A DNA stretch of 64,000 nucleotides from Reticulitermes lucifugus (GCA_026260175.1 JAKCWW010000310.1:21026-85025), one strand, 5' to 3'. Shown: positions 37,153 through 47,839, counted from the stretch's first letter. Numbers and translations: made by a program. Notes: a model not told the origin generated them from the letters alone.

Positions 37153-38406
37153 TTTTGTGTCATCCTAACTTTTGTGATACTAGAGAGCTGACACTCAAGG
37201 AAGACTGTCTCTCTCCTCATTAAGGCTGGGTAATTCAAGATGTAACCCAGCTAGGGACACGAAAGTGTACCCACCCACACGTGTAAAGGCTGTTTATTGA
37301 CCTGGGCCGTAGGATCTTCCGACCTAGTATCCTTACAAAATCTCTAAACCGTTCTTATTTCAGAGTTTTGATAATTCTAGAGGCCACAGGACCAAACACT
37401 GAAAAATATTTAATCTTTAAAGTTCCAACTATCTATATTTCTCTGCGCATTTCAGTTTATTTTATCATCCATTCAACAGCTATCCACTGAGAAGAACGAG
37501 AAAGCACGACCCAGCGAACACTGGACTGAAGCCGGAACAGGCTGTAAGCAATAACCTATTTAGGACTGTCCATAGAGAAGTGTTCTGTAAACACAATGAA
37601 AAAAACAATGTGTTGCTCGTATTTTATGGATTGTCGAATCGATCAAACGTCTTGACAAAAATAATTTGAGCTTCGTGTAAAGAAATAGCTGATTTTAACA
37701 GATATGCACCAAAATTAAATTCGTCTGACAATTTTGAGTGTAGATCCCAGTATCATATTACACCAAAATTTGTTCAGCAGTTTCGGAGATGAAACAAGCA
37801 GACGGACAAACACGGCATCCCAATAATGCTATAATTTATGCAATTAATGCCAACAGCCTTAAAACAGCATTTGCGACAACACTAGTAGTCACCGGGCAGA
37901 CCCTGGGTCGTGAACACAGTTCTAGAAGCTTACAAGTAACCGAATTCCTATGTAGAGTCAAATGACCTTAGAGAGGATATACACAGAAATGTTTTACATT
38001 TGTGATCAAGAATCTGTGAAGTGCCTACAATATTTCAATGTCTTGTGTCTACCACCGTCTCCTAATTTTTTTCAGCCGAATTCATATTGTGAAGATAGAC
38101 TACCCTTCTATATCTTATAGCCTTTAGTTTCATTGAAGTGTGGCTCTTCCTACCTACCTACCACGCCTCTTTAGATACATCCATCTTCAGTTCGAAGCCC
38201 TGTAATTAAAAACAACAGCTCCAAACGAACATGTATGAGATTACAGATGGTAAAGTCATTCTAAATTTAAACTGGACCCCGATGTAAATTAAATAAAAGG
38301 ATAGCTCTAAGAAATATTTTAAACTTCTTATCTAAAAAATTGTTTTTATACTGGCGAGATTTGGGGGTTTCGCAGCTGTGTAGCAAAGAATTCCGATCTT
38401 TAAGGA
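37153..38406. other. Unassigned sequence with a repeat-end motif near 37770
   Basis: TTTGTTCAGCAGTTTCGGAG followed by AAGCAGACGGACAAACACGG (about 37768-37820) resembles the terminal part of a widespread arthropod LINE/SINE. No boundaries can be set and no gene is seen. Confidence 0.35.
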
Positions 38407-38485
38407 CAAGGGTCTCCAACCCGCGACCCGTCACGTTGTACTATGCGGCCCGTGAACCAGCCCACAATAACGTGTGTGACCCTTG
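38407..38485 (+). mobile_element. hAT-like terminal fragment
   Basis: CAAGGGTCTCCAACCCGCGA and CTATGCGGCCCGTGA resemble the terminal inverted repeat of hAT DNA transposons of the CAGGGGTCTCCAAC type. No opposite end, transposase or 8-bp duplication is seen. Confidence 0.35.
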
Positions 38486-38519
38486 GGCATAAGAAGTTTC
38501 GATGATCACGTTCTAGGAT

Positions 38520-38665
38520 ATCATGCTGCGACAGGGGGTAAGCGAACCCAGACGTTTCGAGGCAACGTATTTCCCTCACTTTCAAGGGCCAGTAAGTCTG
38601 CCTGATAGGGCCTGACTCTTGAAGCACGGGATCCGATTACCTCTTGTCGAAGGGTCATATCAGAC
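38520..38665 (-). mobile_element. Divergent family 1 fold-back element (copy 7)
   Basis: The left half has GACGTTTCGAGGCAACGTAT then CCTCACTTTCAAGGGCC. On the minus strand this reads UUGAAAGU, stem GAGG, stem CCUC, GAAACGUC, the hammerhead-like order of family 1 with a compensated stem II. The right half, CTTGAAGCACGGGATCCGAT, is a much-degraded inverted counterpart. ATGCTGCG at 38523 corresponds to the ACGCAGCG block. It is either an old copy or a related subfamily. Confidence 0.55.
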
Positions 38666-40284
38666 AAGAATGGAATTGTTTCTATCTTTTGATTATACAG
38701 ACATACTGTACTGCCAGTTGCAATTCCTATTGTTTTGTATTGGACCACTAAATTTACACGGAATCTCACAGTCGAGCGGTCGGATCACTTAACGGATATC
38801 TTGTGTTCAAATTTGAACCCGCGGACTGGCTATCATGATGGACGTTTCTCGTGATTTAGTGACACATATATCTGCTTCGAATATTTCTGTGATATTTTTT
38901 AGATCATTTTAAACTCAAATTTAGCATCGCGTAAAGCAGTTGTTAGACTGATAGGGATCAGAATTAAATTTGCCCCGCAGCTTATAGCGTGATCCCAATT
39001 CCAAAATTAATATAAACCCATCAAGTCATTCGCGTGATAAAACACGCGGATAAACGAACCAGCATGATCTCTTTACGCCTTTTCTCAACGCTGAATTTTG
39101 ATCATGCAAAACTGGTTACGAACGGCGAACGAAGCGAGAGGGATAAATGTAGATTTGTTTCTTGATGGATACGTTTAGCCCTCGTGCAATAAAAAGAAAA
39201 TTTCCTGTCAGAGCTTTCTTTGTTGTTCCAACTGACAGGGGAGCATTGAAGTATATGTTAATGAAACATAGGTAAAGGCATGCAGAACTTCAAGTTTTCG
39301 TCTCTGATTGGTTATCTTGTCTCAAGTATATTCGGCGAATTTTATTTTGGCCTTGTTCAACCTATATAAATATCACTTAGAAGAAAAAATTTGCTTTATA
39401 GACTTCATACTTTGTAGAATTTTTATCAAAATCTTTAAACCACAGGCAAAAATTAGGCCACAAAATAAAATGAATATTTATTTTCAGACCAAAAATGATA
39501 TAATATTTTGAAATTGAATTGAATATTTGCAGACGACGTGTACTTCAGTATGGCGTGCAAAGAAATAAATTTGTGCATACGTTAAGTTACATGTCCGTTC
39601 TCTTTATTGGTCTCGTTAAAAACGATTTATGATTAGAGAATGTGGTTTCCAGACAGATGATTTTGGAAAGATATGTTTGGGTCTGACTCAAATGAGCATC
39701 GCAGAAAATAAGAACCAAAAATAGCAAAGAATGCGATTTAAAATACTTGTATTCTAAATTGGAGTAGGAAAGAGAGACAGACAGGTAGACAGACAGACTG
39801 AATTAATCAATAAGAGAATGAATAAAAAATAAATAGATGAATAAATAAATGGACGAAAGAACGAAACATGTCCTGCATCAGAATACGGAAGACTAAACAA
39901 TTTTTTTCAGTCTTTAGTGGCCTATTTGTTCCCATTCAAGGGACTCACATATAAAACTGTTATTTCCACATGTTTCAGGCTGTGTACTGCAAGATAAAGT
40001 AATAAATAAACATGTCTGTAGTTGAAGGCGTTGCCTTGCTCCTGCAGCTCCTATATCAAAAGCTACAACTCACGGTCAGTAAAGGATTATTTGCGTTCCC
40101 AAGTCTTTCGAGCCATCACCACTCCCAAAAAGGCACCTGTTTCTTTCTTTTCACAAACTCCTCCCCAAACATAAATGAAAAGAGAAATTACTTGCGTGGT
40201 TTTTAAAGCCATATTTCACTTCACAGCACTAATTAAAAGATGTCCGTGGATCAGAGTTGTTCTTGGGAAACTAGAAGTTTATCA
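38666..40284. other. Unassigned AT-rich sequence
   Basis: A degenerate (AGAC) and (AATA) simple-repeat patch lies at 39770-39860. Positions 38760-38850 have weak tRNA-like A and B box resemblance. No gene is seen. Confidence 0.4.
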
Positions 40285-40343
40285 GCAATTCACAATTTTT
40301 AAAAACCAACAAATGCACTATATTATCAAGTATTGTTTAATAT

Positions 40344-40386
40344 CCCCTACATATGTTTCGGCTCCAGTTGAACCATCTTCAGGGGG
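40344..40386 (-). ncRNA. Hammerhead-like core, family 2 left arm
   Basis: Minus strand: CCCUGAAGAU, stem GGUU, loop, stem AGCC, then GAAACAUAUGUA and GGGG. It is the mirror image of the right-arm core, differing only just before the CCC. Confidence 0.55.
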
Positions 40387-40540
40387 TCAAGGTCTACATT
40401 CATATTACATCCATTATTTAATCGGATGATATAACACATATATATCACAATATAAAATCACGTTACTATCACATTAACAGGCTACAATTCATGAAATTAC
40501 GTTGTATAATCTTTTTAGACTGTATGAATGTAGACCTTGA

Positions 40541-40583
40541 ACCCCTGAAGATGGTTCAACTGGAGCCGAAACATATGTAGGGG
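40541..40583 (+). ncRNA. Hammerhead-like core, family 2 right arm
   Basis: In order: ACCCCUGAAGAU, stem GGUU with AGCC, then GAA, the self-complementary ACAUAUGU, A, and GGGG. CCC before CUGAAGA pairs with GGG after the predicted cut, giving stem I. GGUU/AGCC is stem II and ACAUAUGU can form stem III between two molecules. CUGANGA and GAAA are both exact; the only addition is a U before stem II. This is the best match to the hammerhead consensus in the window, but untested. Confidence 0.6.
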
Positions 40584-40640
40584 ATATTAAACAATACTTG
40601 ATAANATAGTGCATTTGTTGGTTTTTAAAAATTGTGAATT

Positions 40641-40934
40641 ATTATCAAAATGCACGGTGGATATAATGTGAAGATTATCAGCAAGTTAAGGCACTCCCCA
40701 CTTTCTGTGGAACTCAAAGATTCATTTCTCTGACCTGAGGACACTTGCAGTGGTTACCATCCTGAGCCAGAAGAATCCAGTCCACAACGTTACACCTCCT
40801 TTCTACGTCTGGGTCTCCCAAATGGTTTTCTCCATCAAGTTCCCTGACTGGAATACAGTAGAGCATTCTACTCTAGCCACAGTGCCACACACCCAGCCCT
40901 TCTCATGCACCTTGGCTTGATCATTAACATCATC
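40641..40934. other. Unassigned sequence
   Basis: No feature recognised. Confidence 0.4.
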
Positions 40935-41170
40935 ACTAAGCATTTATTCAGTCTTCTGTTATTTCTTACCTTTCCCAAATATTCTCCTCAAAAAAACTGT
41001 TCTCAAATACCCTCGAAATTCTCGTCTCTCATTCTCCCTCTTCTTTCGTATTTTCTTTCATCTTCTTTAGCCCTTTCTTTTTTTCTTGCTCCTTCCATTC
41101 CTAATACATTTATTTCTCCCTCCTCGATTATCTTTCATATCTATTTTATATTTCCGATTTCATATATCTT
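40935..41170. repeat. Degenerate pyrimidine-rich tract
   Basis: C/T-rich plus strand with TTCTTT, CTCCCT and TTTCCC words. It gives a spurious 98-residue S/L/F-rich open frame. Confidence 0.6.
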
Positions 41171-41822
41171 TATTCGCCCAAGGATTATATTGAAAGCCTG
41201 AATTTGGGCTTCTTACCTTATGTCATTTTAAGGAATTTTCTTTGACTTATACATCTGACGAATAAGACAACGTTTCTGAGAAGAATTTATGATGCCAAAT
41301 AAAAAAGAAGCATTTGAAAACAGTTCCACAGCCGTTATCAGTTTCCAATTAATCTCATAAATAGTCCGTCCGGAGAAGGAGCAAGTGTACCCATTTCCCG
41401 CCATCCATAGAGAAGGTCCAGTGGCTGCAGGATGCACTACATCCTTTACTTCTATCGCTTAATACACAGGCGAAACACGGTCAGAACGACCGGAAGGTAC
41501 TATTACGGAGCTGTTTAGCGCATACTGAATTTCGCACATGACGCTTCAATACGTCCAGTTTGTACTTCGTAACCAAGATCATTTCGCAAAACTGTCCTAC
41601 AAACAAGTAAGTCCCTGGTTCGTAACACACGATATCAAGAAGTTAAATGAAAAAGAACCAGAAACATGCTATAGCAATTACATAAATATTCCCACGATGC
41701 ATAGAGCTATTGATGGTAAAGAAATTCCCTGTTGTTACACAAATTAATTTATCACCATGTTCAAAATTTTGCAAGTGGAAACTATCATAAACCAGTTGTG
41801 TGACTCATGACGTCATAGTCTC
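41171..41822. other. Unassigned sequence
   Basis: No gene recognised. Confidence 0.4.
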
Positions 41823-42576
41823 TCTGCCTAATCTACCTGTCAGTATTATCCCCACACATACATCTACGTCTCGTCTTTCTGCCAACCAACCAATATATCA
41901 TATNNNNNNNNNNNNNNNNNNNNNNNNNNNNNNNNNNNNNNNNNNNNNNNNNNNNNNNNNNNNNNNNNNNNNNNNNNNNNNNNNNNNNNNNNNNNNNNNN
42001 NNNNNNNNNNNNNNNNNNNNNNNNNNNNNNNNNNNNNNNNNNNNNNNNNNNNNNNNNNNNNNNNNNNNNNNNNNNNNNNNNNNNNNNNNNNNNNNNNNNN
42101 NNNNNNNNNNNNNNNNNNNNNNNNNNNNNNNNNNNNNNNNNNNNNNNNNNNNNNNNNNNNNNNNNNNNNNNNNNNNNNNNNNNNNNNNNNNNNNNNNNNN
42201 NNNNNNNNNNNNNNNNNNNNNNNNNNNNNNNNNNNNNNNNNNNNNNNNNNNNNNNNNNNNNNNNNNNNNNNNNNNNNNNNNNNNNNNNNNNNNNNNNNNN
42301 NNNNNNNNNNNNNNNNNNNNNNNNNNNNNNNNNNNNNNNNNNNNNNNNNNNNNNNNNNNNNNNNNNNNNNNNNNNNNNNNNNNNNNNNNNNNNNNNNNNN
42401 NNNNNNNNNNNNNNNNNNNNNNNNNNNNNNTCTCGTCTTTCTGCCAACCAACCAATATATCATATCAGCTGTCTTTATTATCTGCCTAATCTATCTGTCA
42501 GTATTATCCCCACACATACGTCTACATCTCGTCTTTCTGCCAACCAACCAATATATCATATCAGTTGTATTTATTA
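41823..42576 (+). repeat. 96-bp tandem repeat interrupted by an assembly gap
   Basis: TCTCGTCTTTCTGCCAACCA begins at 41869, 42431 and 42527. The last two are exactly 96 bases apart and the intervening unit (with CTGTCAGTATTATCCCCACA) also precedes the first. The gap-spanning spacing of 562 is not a multiple of 96, so the true copy number is unknown. Units differ by single changes (CATCTACGTC versus CGTCTACATC). Confidence 0.9.
41904..42430. other. Assembly gap (527 N)
   Basis: A run of N inside the tandem repeat. Open frames that cross it are artefacts of the N translation. Confidence 0.99.
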
Positions 42577-43009
42577 ATTGTGCTGCGTATCCTCTACACA
42601 GGCCTAGCAGTCTTCATAAAACCGTTATGTGTGTCCTGCCCTGTGGGTTCTGAAAAACAAATTTCCCGGTTTATTATTTCTCCCTCCATGCTATGTGACC
42701 CGATAATAGTACTATGCTTCTCAGTAGAATCACCTAATAACATGCCCACTCCTATTACCAAGTTCTATTGTTTAACGGCGGCGAAAAAATAATCTTTTTA
42801 AATACGGGTAACTAAAAGAATTCTTATATAAAGCTTATATTTCTTGTCGAATATGCGGCATTTCTATGTAGGTTATTTAAAGATGTTCCCAGTAAATCAC
42901 ACCCTATGGTGTCAAATGATTAAATAACCGTGAATATAACACTAATGAAATGGAAAGGATGAATAAGGAAGTATGCGTGGCTTAATTTCAGGTACAACTG
43001 CTCATTCAT
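42577..43009. other. Unassigned sequence
   Basis: No feature recognised. Confidence 0.4.
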
Positions 43010-43141
43010 CTAGAGGGATTGAGAAAAACCACGGAAAACCTTTGTCTTGATTATCGGAGTCTCAGCTAAGGTTATAACCAGGAATCTCCCAAACAGGCCT
43101 ATAAGGCAGAAGCTTTATCGCTGCAGCCGACTTTCTCGGTG
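43010..43141 (-). mobile_element. SINE-E fragment
   Basis: The plus strand has GAGGGATTGAGAAAAACCAC, which is the complement of the GTGGTTTTTCTCAG block in the copy at 54953, and ends at the SINE head (GCTGCAGCCGACTTTCTCGG). It is aligned by block order with 54953 and 62352. Confidence 0.6.
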
Positions 43142-43874
43142 TTATGTGTTAGTATTCGTCAAAACATAGTGAGCATATTTTGACCACTATACACTAAAGA
43201 CTTAGTGACAAGCCTAATTGCCCTAATTCATTAAAATCTTTCTTGTACTTTGACCTACACTTTCAAGATCTTGCAATAGAATGTTTAACAGAGAATTAAT
43301 TTTATGCCCTTTTTGCATTGAGACTCGTGTCTAGGTTCATAAAACAACCTTAATATTCAGTAATTAATCTTCGAGAAGAGTGATAAGCGATTGCTTATTC
43401 TTCACGAACAAGCAACTTTATGACTCGCCAGTATACAAGATTCAGCAATTATTTATCTGTTCTACTATGTACAGTCTTCTTTAAACAACATGGTTGTTAT
43501 ACACCATCCCACAATGACACACATAAAATTAAGCATGTATTATACTATAGATTTCAGCTTTTACGCAGCTTCCTACACTGTCACTTTGAACTGTGAAGCA
43601 CAGCACTGCAGCATTTAACAAGAATGAAAACGTAGATTACTATCGGGAGTACACGCACTGCTCGCATTCTTTGCGAATTTTCTTTCGTCTCTGCTAGTGG
43701 CACAAAATTTTATCTTTCAAAATGCCACACTGCCAAACTGCTCTTTGTCTGCGGGCTGCAAAATGTAGATTTTATTAAGAACAAAGGAATTTGTGTTTGT
43801 TATTATTAGCAAGAACACTGTAACTATTGATGCGCATAAAGAAACTTTGGCTAAAATTGGCTCTTAAAAAAGAA
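43142..43874. other. Unassigned AT-rich sequence
   Basis: No gene or repeat recognised. Confidence 0.4.
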
Positions 43875-43916
43875 GAGGCCTGATGATGGCTTATATTAAG
43901 ACGAAACTACGAGCCT
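43875..43916 (+). ncRNA. Solitary hammerhead-like motif
   Basis: GAGGCCUGAUGAU is followed by a hairpin GGCUUA-UAU-UAAGAC (one internal mismatch), then GAAACUACGAGCC. The CUGAUGA and GAAAC core is exact, with the same extra U before stem II as in families 1 and 2. GGC before the core can pair with GCC after it. The stem III segment looks one base short. It is probably the worn end of a third Penelope-like or related element; no inverted partner was found. Confidence 0.45.
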
Positions 43917-44237
43917 AACTGAGACGCACTGTGTTGTTGTGATTGACTGTGTTCTGTGAAATAAATATTTGATTAACAAGCACAACGGGGATGACTCACT
44001 TTAAGATTACAGAAACGAATGGCATGCACGAAGAAATTTAGAGCAGATTATATTCGAGAAATGCCTGCCAAAATTTGTTTGAGAAACTTTAACTTCCTCA
44101 TTTGCTATCCGAAATCATACAGATTAGAATATACAGAAAAGGCTTGAAGTGAGACTTTCACGTCAGCCGGTTTTTCTGTGATTTCGTAGATGTACTAGTG
44201 TAAGGACTACTGCCACCGGGTGAAAACCCAATTGCAG

Positions 44238-44263
44238 TAAATAATAATAATAATAATAATAAT
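44238..44263 (+). repeat. (TAA)n microsatellite
   Basis: About eight and a half uninterrupted TAA units. Confidence 0.95.
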
Positions 44264-44438
44264 TTATTTAACTGCAACAGTGATAAAGGCTGTTAACAAA
44301 CGTAACCCCTCTGACGAAGTCTGCACAAACAACTGCCTTCTGCCGCGAATTTGGATACATTACGTCTGTAGGAAGGCACAAAATTCAACAAGATCATTTC
44401 CTTTAAATTTAGACATGAGTTCATCATCGCAGTGTAGG

Positions 44439-44672
44439 CAGGGCCAGCTCAACACACTAGAAAAACTAGGCTGTCGCCTAGGGCGGAAAATTTTAGGAGA
44501 AAGTGTCAGGAAGCAAGAGTAAAGTAGTTTGACATGTGCACTTCACAAGGTAACAAGCAATCAGTTATTACGATTATTTTGTTTCGTAAGTGTGCAGTCA
44601 TGGGCGATGAGGTTGGTCGTGGGGGTGGGGGCGACAAGCCTGAAATTTACCTAGGGCGGCAAAAACTTTTAG
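44439..44672 (+). mobile_element. hAT-like DNA-transposon fragment
   Basis: CAGGGCCAGCTCAACACACT opens the element. CTGTCGCCTAGGGCGGAAAA and, 175 bases on, ACCTAGGGCGGCAAAAACTT follow. The CAGGGCCGGC-type end with a GCCTAGGGCGGCAAAA subterminal block is one I associate with non-autonomous cut-and-paste elements. The other terminus and target duplication are not seen. Confidence 0.4.
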
Positions 44673-44823
44673 CAGGTTATGAATGTATGTCAGTTATTTT
44701 GAGCTCTATAGAGCAGGATCAGGCTGCGAGATTTCAGGCTCTTCTTGTCATGCTTCAGAAGGGTTAGCAAGTGATCAGAACTCTGGTCTGTCCTGAGTGA
44801 AGCCCACAGATCTGTTTGCAGTT

Positions 44824-45038
44824 AATTGTGGCGATGAGATCTGCGCTTTTCTGGGGTATTACGCAGCGTCGAATGGTAATCCTTTACCGACTTTTCGGGA
44901 CTTCTTGACCTCTGAAAATGGGACCGACACATTGACCTGAAACGTCGGTAAAGGATTATCATTCGACGCTGCGTAATACCCCAGAAGAGCGCAGATCTCA
45001 TCAATATTGCGGCGGAAGCCTGAAATCACGAACTGTGG
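44824..45038 (+). mobile_element. Family 1 fold-back element (copy 5) with 8-bp target duplication
   Basis: AATTGTGG (44824-44831) and AACTGTGG (45031-45038) flank the element at 7 of 8 bases. The left arm GATGAGATCTGCGCTTTTCT to CGACTTTTCGGGA is shortened and lacks the hammerhead half. The right arm has GGGACCGACACATTGACC then TGAAACGTCGGTAAAG, the outer arm to GCAGATCTCATC, and the full tail GGCGGAAGCCTGAAATCACG. The outer arms (GGATTATCATTCGACGCTGC and its partner) are near-perfect complements. Confidence 0.9.
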
Positions 45039-45892
45039 AGTTGTTCACTGTGTCTCACGAAACTAACCCTCGTTTATTGTTCAAATATTTTCTATCAATT
45101 TGGAAAGTAACATTATTATTCAATTGCTGTGAATGAAATAATGTACTCTTATATACCATTCGGATGGCCGATACATTGTACAGTTCACTTGCAAGTTGGC
45201 GTTCCCTTGCAGCAGAAGAAAAAGTCAAAGAAATGCCAGTATTCAACAGAATATAAGCCCATGCACTTCATCTTGAAGTGCACCAGTACAATCTGCCTTG
45301 CGACTGACAGTGTAGGACGTGGCTGCACTTTTCAAGACGCAACTTTTCACAGCCAAGTGATTATTACTGCTGACCATCTGTGGACATCGTTTTCTCTGCA
45401 AGATTTATTGGCACACAGCGTTTACACGCAACCATCCGAATTATTATGAATTATCAATATGTATGTATGTATGTGCGTATGTGATTGAGTAGGTGGGTGG
45501 CAGCTTTAATTCGCATACTTCCTTCTTTTATATATTACTGAATACATAAATACATTTCTAGCTACCCATGTAATATTACAGTACAAATTGCACCTATATT
45601 ATTTCATTCGACTTCTACAGCAATACGTCAAATGTGTTCTTAGTTACTGAATTCTTCTCTTTCAAAAGTGCTGTAAATGTAGGTTAAAATGTAAAATAGT
45701 ATGGAAAGATAATTACGAATGACAAACCAGTAGAAGATGGTAATACATCTCAGACACTATTTCTACTGTGGAAACACACAAAATCCCTGCCAGTATAAGG
45801 GAAACACTGCCGCGCTTCGAACACTGTATCTCCAGCATATACACACTTAGCCGATCAGATTACTGTGATAGTAAAACTGAGTATATATTCAT
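45039..45892. other. Unassigned sequence
   Basis: No gene recognised. A short (TATG)n run lies at 45460-45476. Confidence 0.4.
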
Positions 45893-46333
45893 TCATTGCA
45901 TAGTCTGTCTTGCGACAGATCCATAGCGTCTTCCAAAGCGAGTTCTCCACAGAGTGCGATCTACTGCTTCCTCTTTCAATTTTCAATATGTTCTAGTTTC
46001 CTTAAGGTCATCAATAGCTGTTTACGTCTTCTTCCTCGTCTTCCAGTCACTTCTATTCTTCCTTCTGTCCTTCATTCAATAACGTGTTTTAGAAGGCAGT
46101 TCCGACGCAAGATGTGACCAATCCAGTTAGCCTTCCTACTTTTTATCGTATGTAGGATATTCCTCTCCTCCTTGACTCTTTGTAATAGTTCTCCATTTTT
46201 CACGCGATCGGTCCAACTGCGCTTCTCCATCCTTCTCCAGCACCACATTTCAAAAATTTCCAGGTATTTCTGATTTACTTTCCAAGTGTCCAAGAATCTA
46301 CACCCTAAGAAGCTATGCTCTAAATGTAGCACT

Positions 46334-46334
<1 letters not shown>
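45893..46334 (-). mobile_element. LINE-2 3' fragment ending in an ATGA/ATTC tail
   Basis: Minus strand: WKVNQKYLEIFEMWCWRRME, then SWTDRVKNGELLQRVKEE, then KANWIGHILRRNCLLKHVIE, followed after a frame break by a degraded GRRGRRRKQLL region. The end carries the extreme 3' block shared with 24583 and the ATTCATTCATT tail. The 5' boundary abuts a microsatellite at 46334. Inactive. Confidence 0.88.

Positions 46335-46374
<40 letters not shown>
46334..46374 (+). repeat. (AT)n(GT)n compound microsatellite
   Basis: AT units to 46348 followed by thirteen GT units. It sits exactly at the truncated 5' side of the LINE-2 fragment. Confidence 0.95.
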
Positions 46375-47839
46375 CCAGGGAGAAGGACCGGACCAAGAAA
46401 GGCCTTTGGAATAAATTCCAGGTTGCAGGCGGTTGTAGTGAGCGCCATATTAATTCAATCAGTAAAGGAAAAAAACCAAAGAGAATTTTAGAGTAAGCGC
46501 CTCTAAAATACCCTGAGGTTTATTACTGTGTTCATAAACCCCTGCCATTTTATTGAGTCAGCTGAATCTATTTTATACGTCTACTGCTAATTTTTCGAAG
46601 ACCTACTTTAATAGTATCTTCCGGCTGAAGTCTATGCCACGTCTTGGGGCTAAAAAAATATGCTCGCGCATGGATTTCTTATCCATATGTTTTGCGTGCT
46701 ACATGTCTCACCAATTTCATGCTTATTTATTTATAGTAACAACACAAGATGAATACAAACTCTGAAACTACTTATTCTGTAACCCTTTCTAATCTCTTTT
46801 ATCTTCCATGTCACGCTGATGGGTAACTGCTTTTTATTTAGTGGTTGGTACGACTGAACTGTAAAACAGTTTGGAACGTCACATACTAAAGGTCAATATG
46901 AACTCATCGGCAATCAGTTAGTAAAGTGAATCACAAGACCGTCATGTAGTAATTCCGAGGTGTGTAAATCATTAAAAAACAGCAGGCTGCTGCAACACTG
47001 CGATGTCAATCCCGAGCTAGCTGTAATTAATTCTGTTCTCTCTAGATATAGCGTTCGTTTATCGTTCTGAATAAAAAAACTTGAGTTTCTGCCCAGGTCC
47101 ATTAATATTTACGACCAAAATAAATTTGGTTTTGTACTATCATCAGAAAATGTGTATGATACAAATATGGAGAAACATTAGTCGCACACGACAAAACGTA
47201 TGTCATCGTATTTTTGCTTCACTTCTCTATTGACTCTATCAATGACAGTCAGGTTACAAGGACTTTATCGCGTATTTTAATAACATAAATTCTATGTTCA
47301 GAATTACAATGAAGTAGCCGAGAGCAGAAGTGGAATATAGCAGCTAAGGAACTTGGTTTATCACTTATCAATTCGAAGTGCCAATGAGAATGCTTCAACT
47401 TCAGGAAGAGGACCCAACGAAATGACGCAGAAAAATTACACAACTAGTCAAGATGTTTATCATTTTCACTCGACAGCTAATTTTATTAGCATGGATGAAC
47501 TACAGGATAATGATATGGGTGGGATGTAAGAAATTAATGAGAATTTTGTCTTGAAAATCTCTGGATAAGAACCCACTTGACAGACCTTGATAGAGATCGT
47601 GGGACAAGGAGGAAGGAGTGAAGGGACGGATGACATTTATCCAGGTCAGTTTGGAATGTTTTTGTGAAGAAGGAAATTAAATCAGCACAGAATATCTACA
47701 TGAGCTGTGTAGCTATTACCTTTCCAATAAAGTATCTGCTTCCTGACTGTACTTATAGCAAGTTTTATTAATTTCTTGTGTGAAAGTTGAGCCGATATAG
47801 CTCCGGTAAGAGCAGACATTATTTCTTCATCATCATGTT
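46375..47839. other. Unassigned AT-rich sequence
   Basis: No gene or repeat recognised. Confidence 0.4.

Larger units (their letters stand above)
40287..40640 (+). mobile_element. Family 2 palindromic element with 116-bp inverted arms
   Basis: The left arm 40287-40402 and right arm 40525-40640 are reverse complements with one real mismatch, apart from one N at 40605. The spacer (40403-40524) is AT-rich and unrelated. Each arm contains a hammerhead-like core facing outward. A possible 6-bp flanking repeat TTATCA (40279-40284 and 40642-40647) is weak evidence for a target duplication. There is no coding capacity. The near identity of the arms suggests a young insertion or recent arm correction. 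Confidence 0.88.

Noticed and set aside
41800-42489. Open frames of 185-229 residues on both strands
   Set aside because: They consist almost wholly of undetermined bases in the assembly gap.
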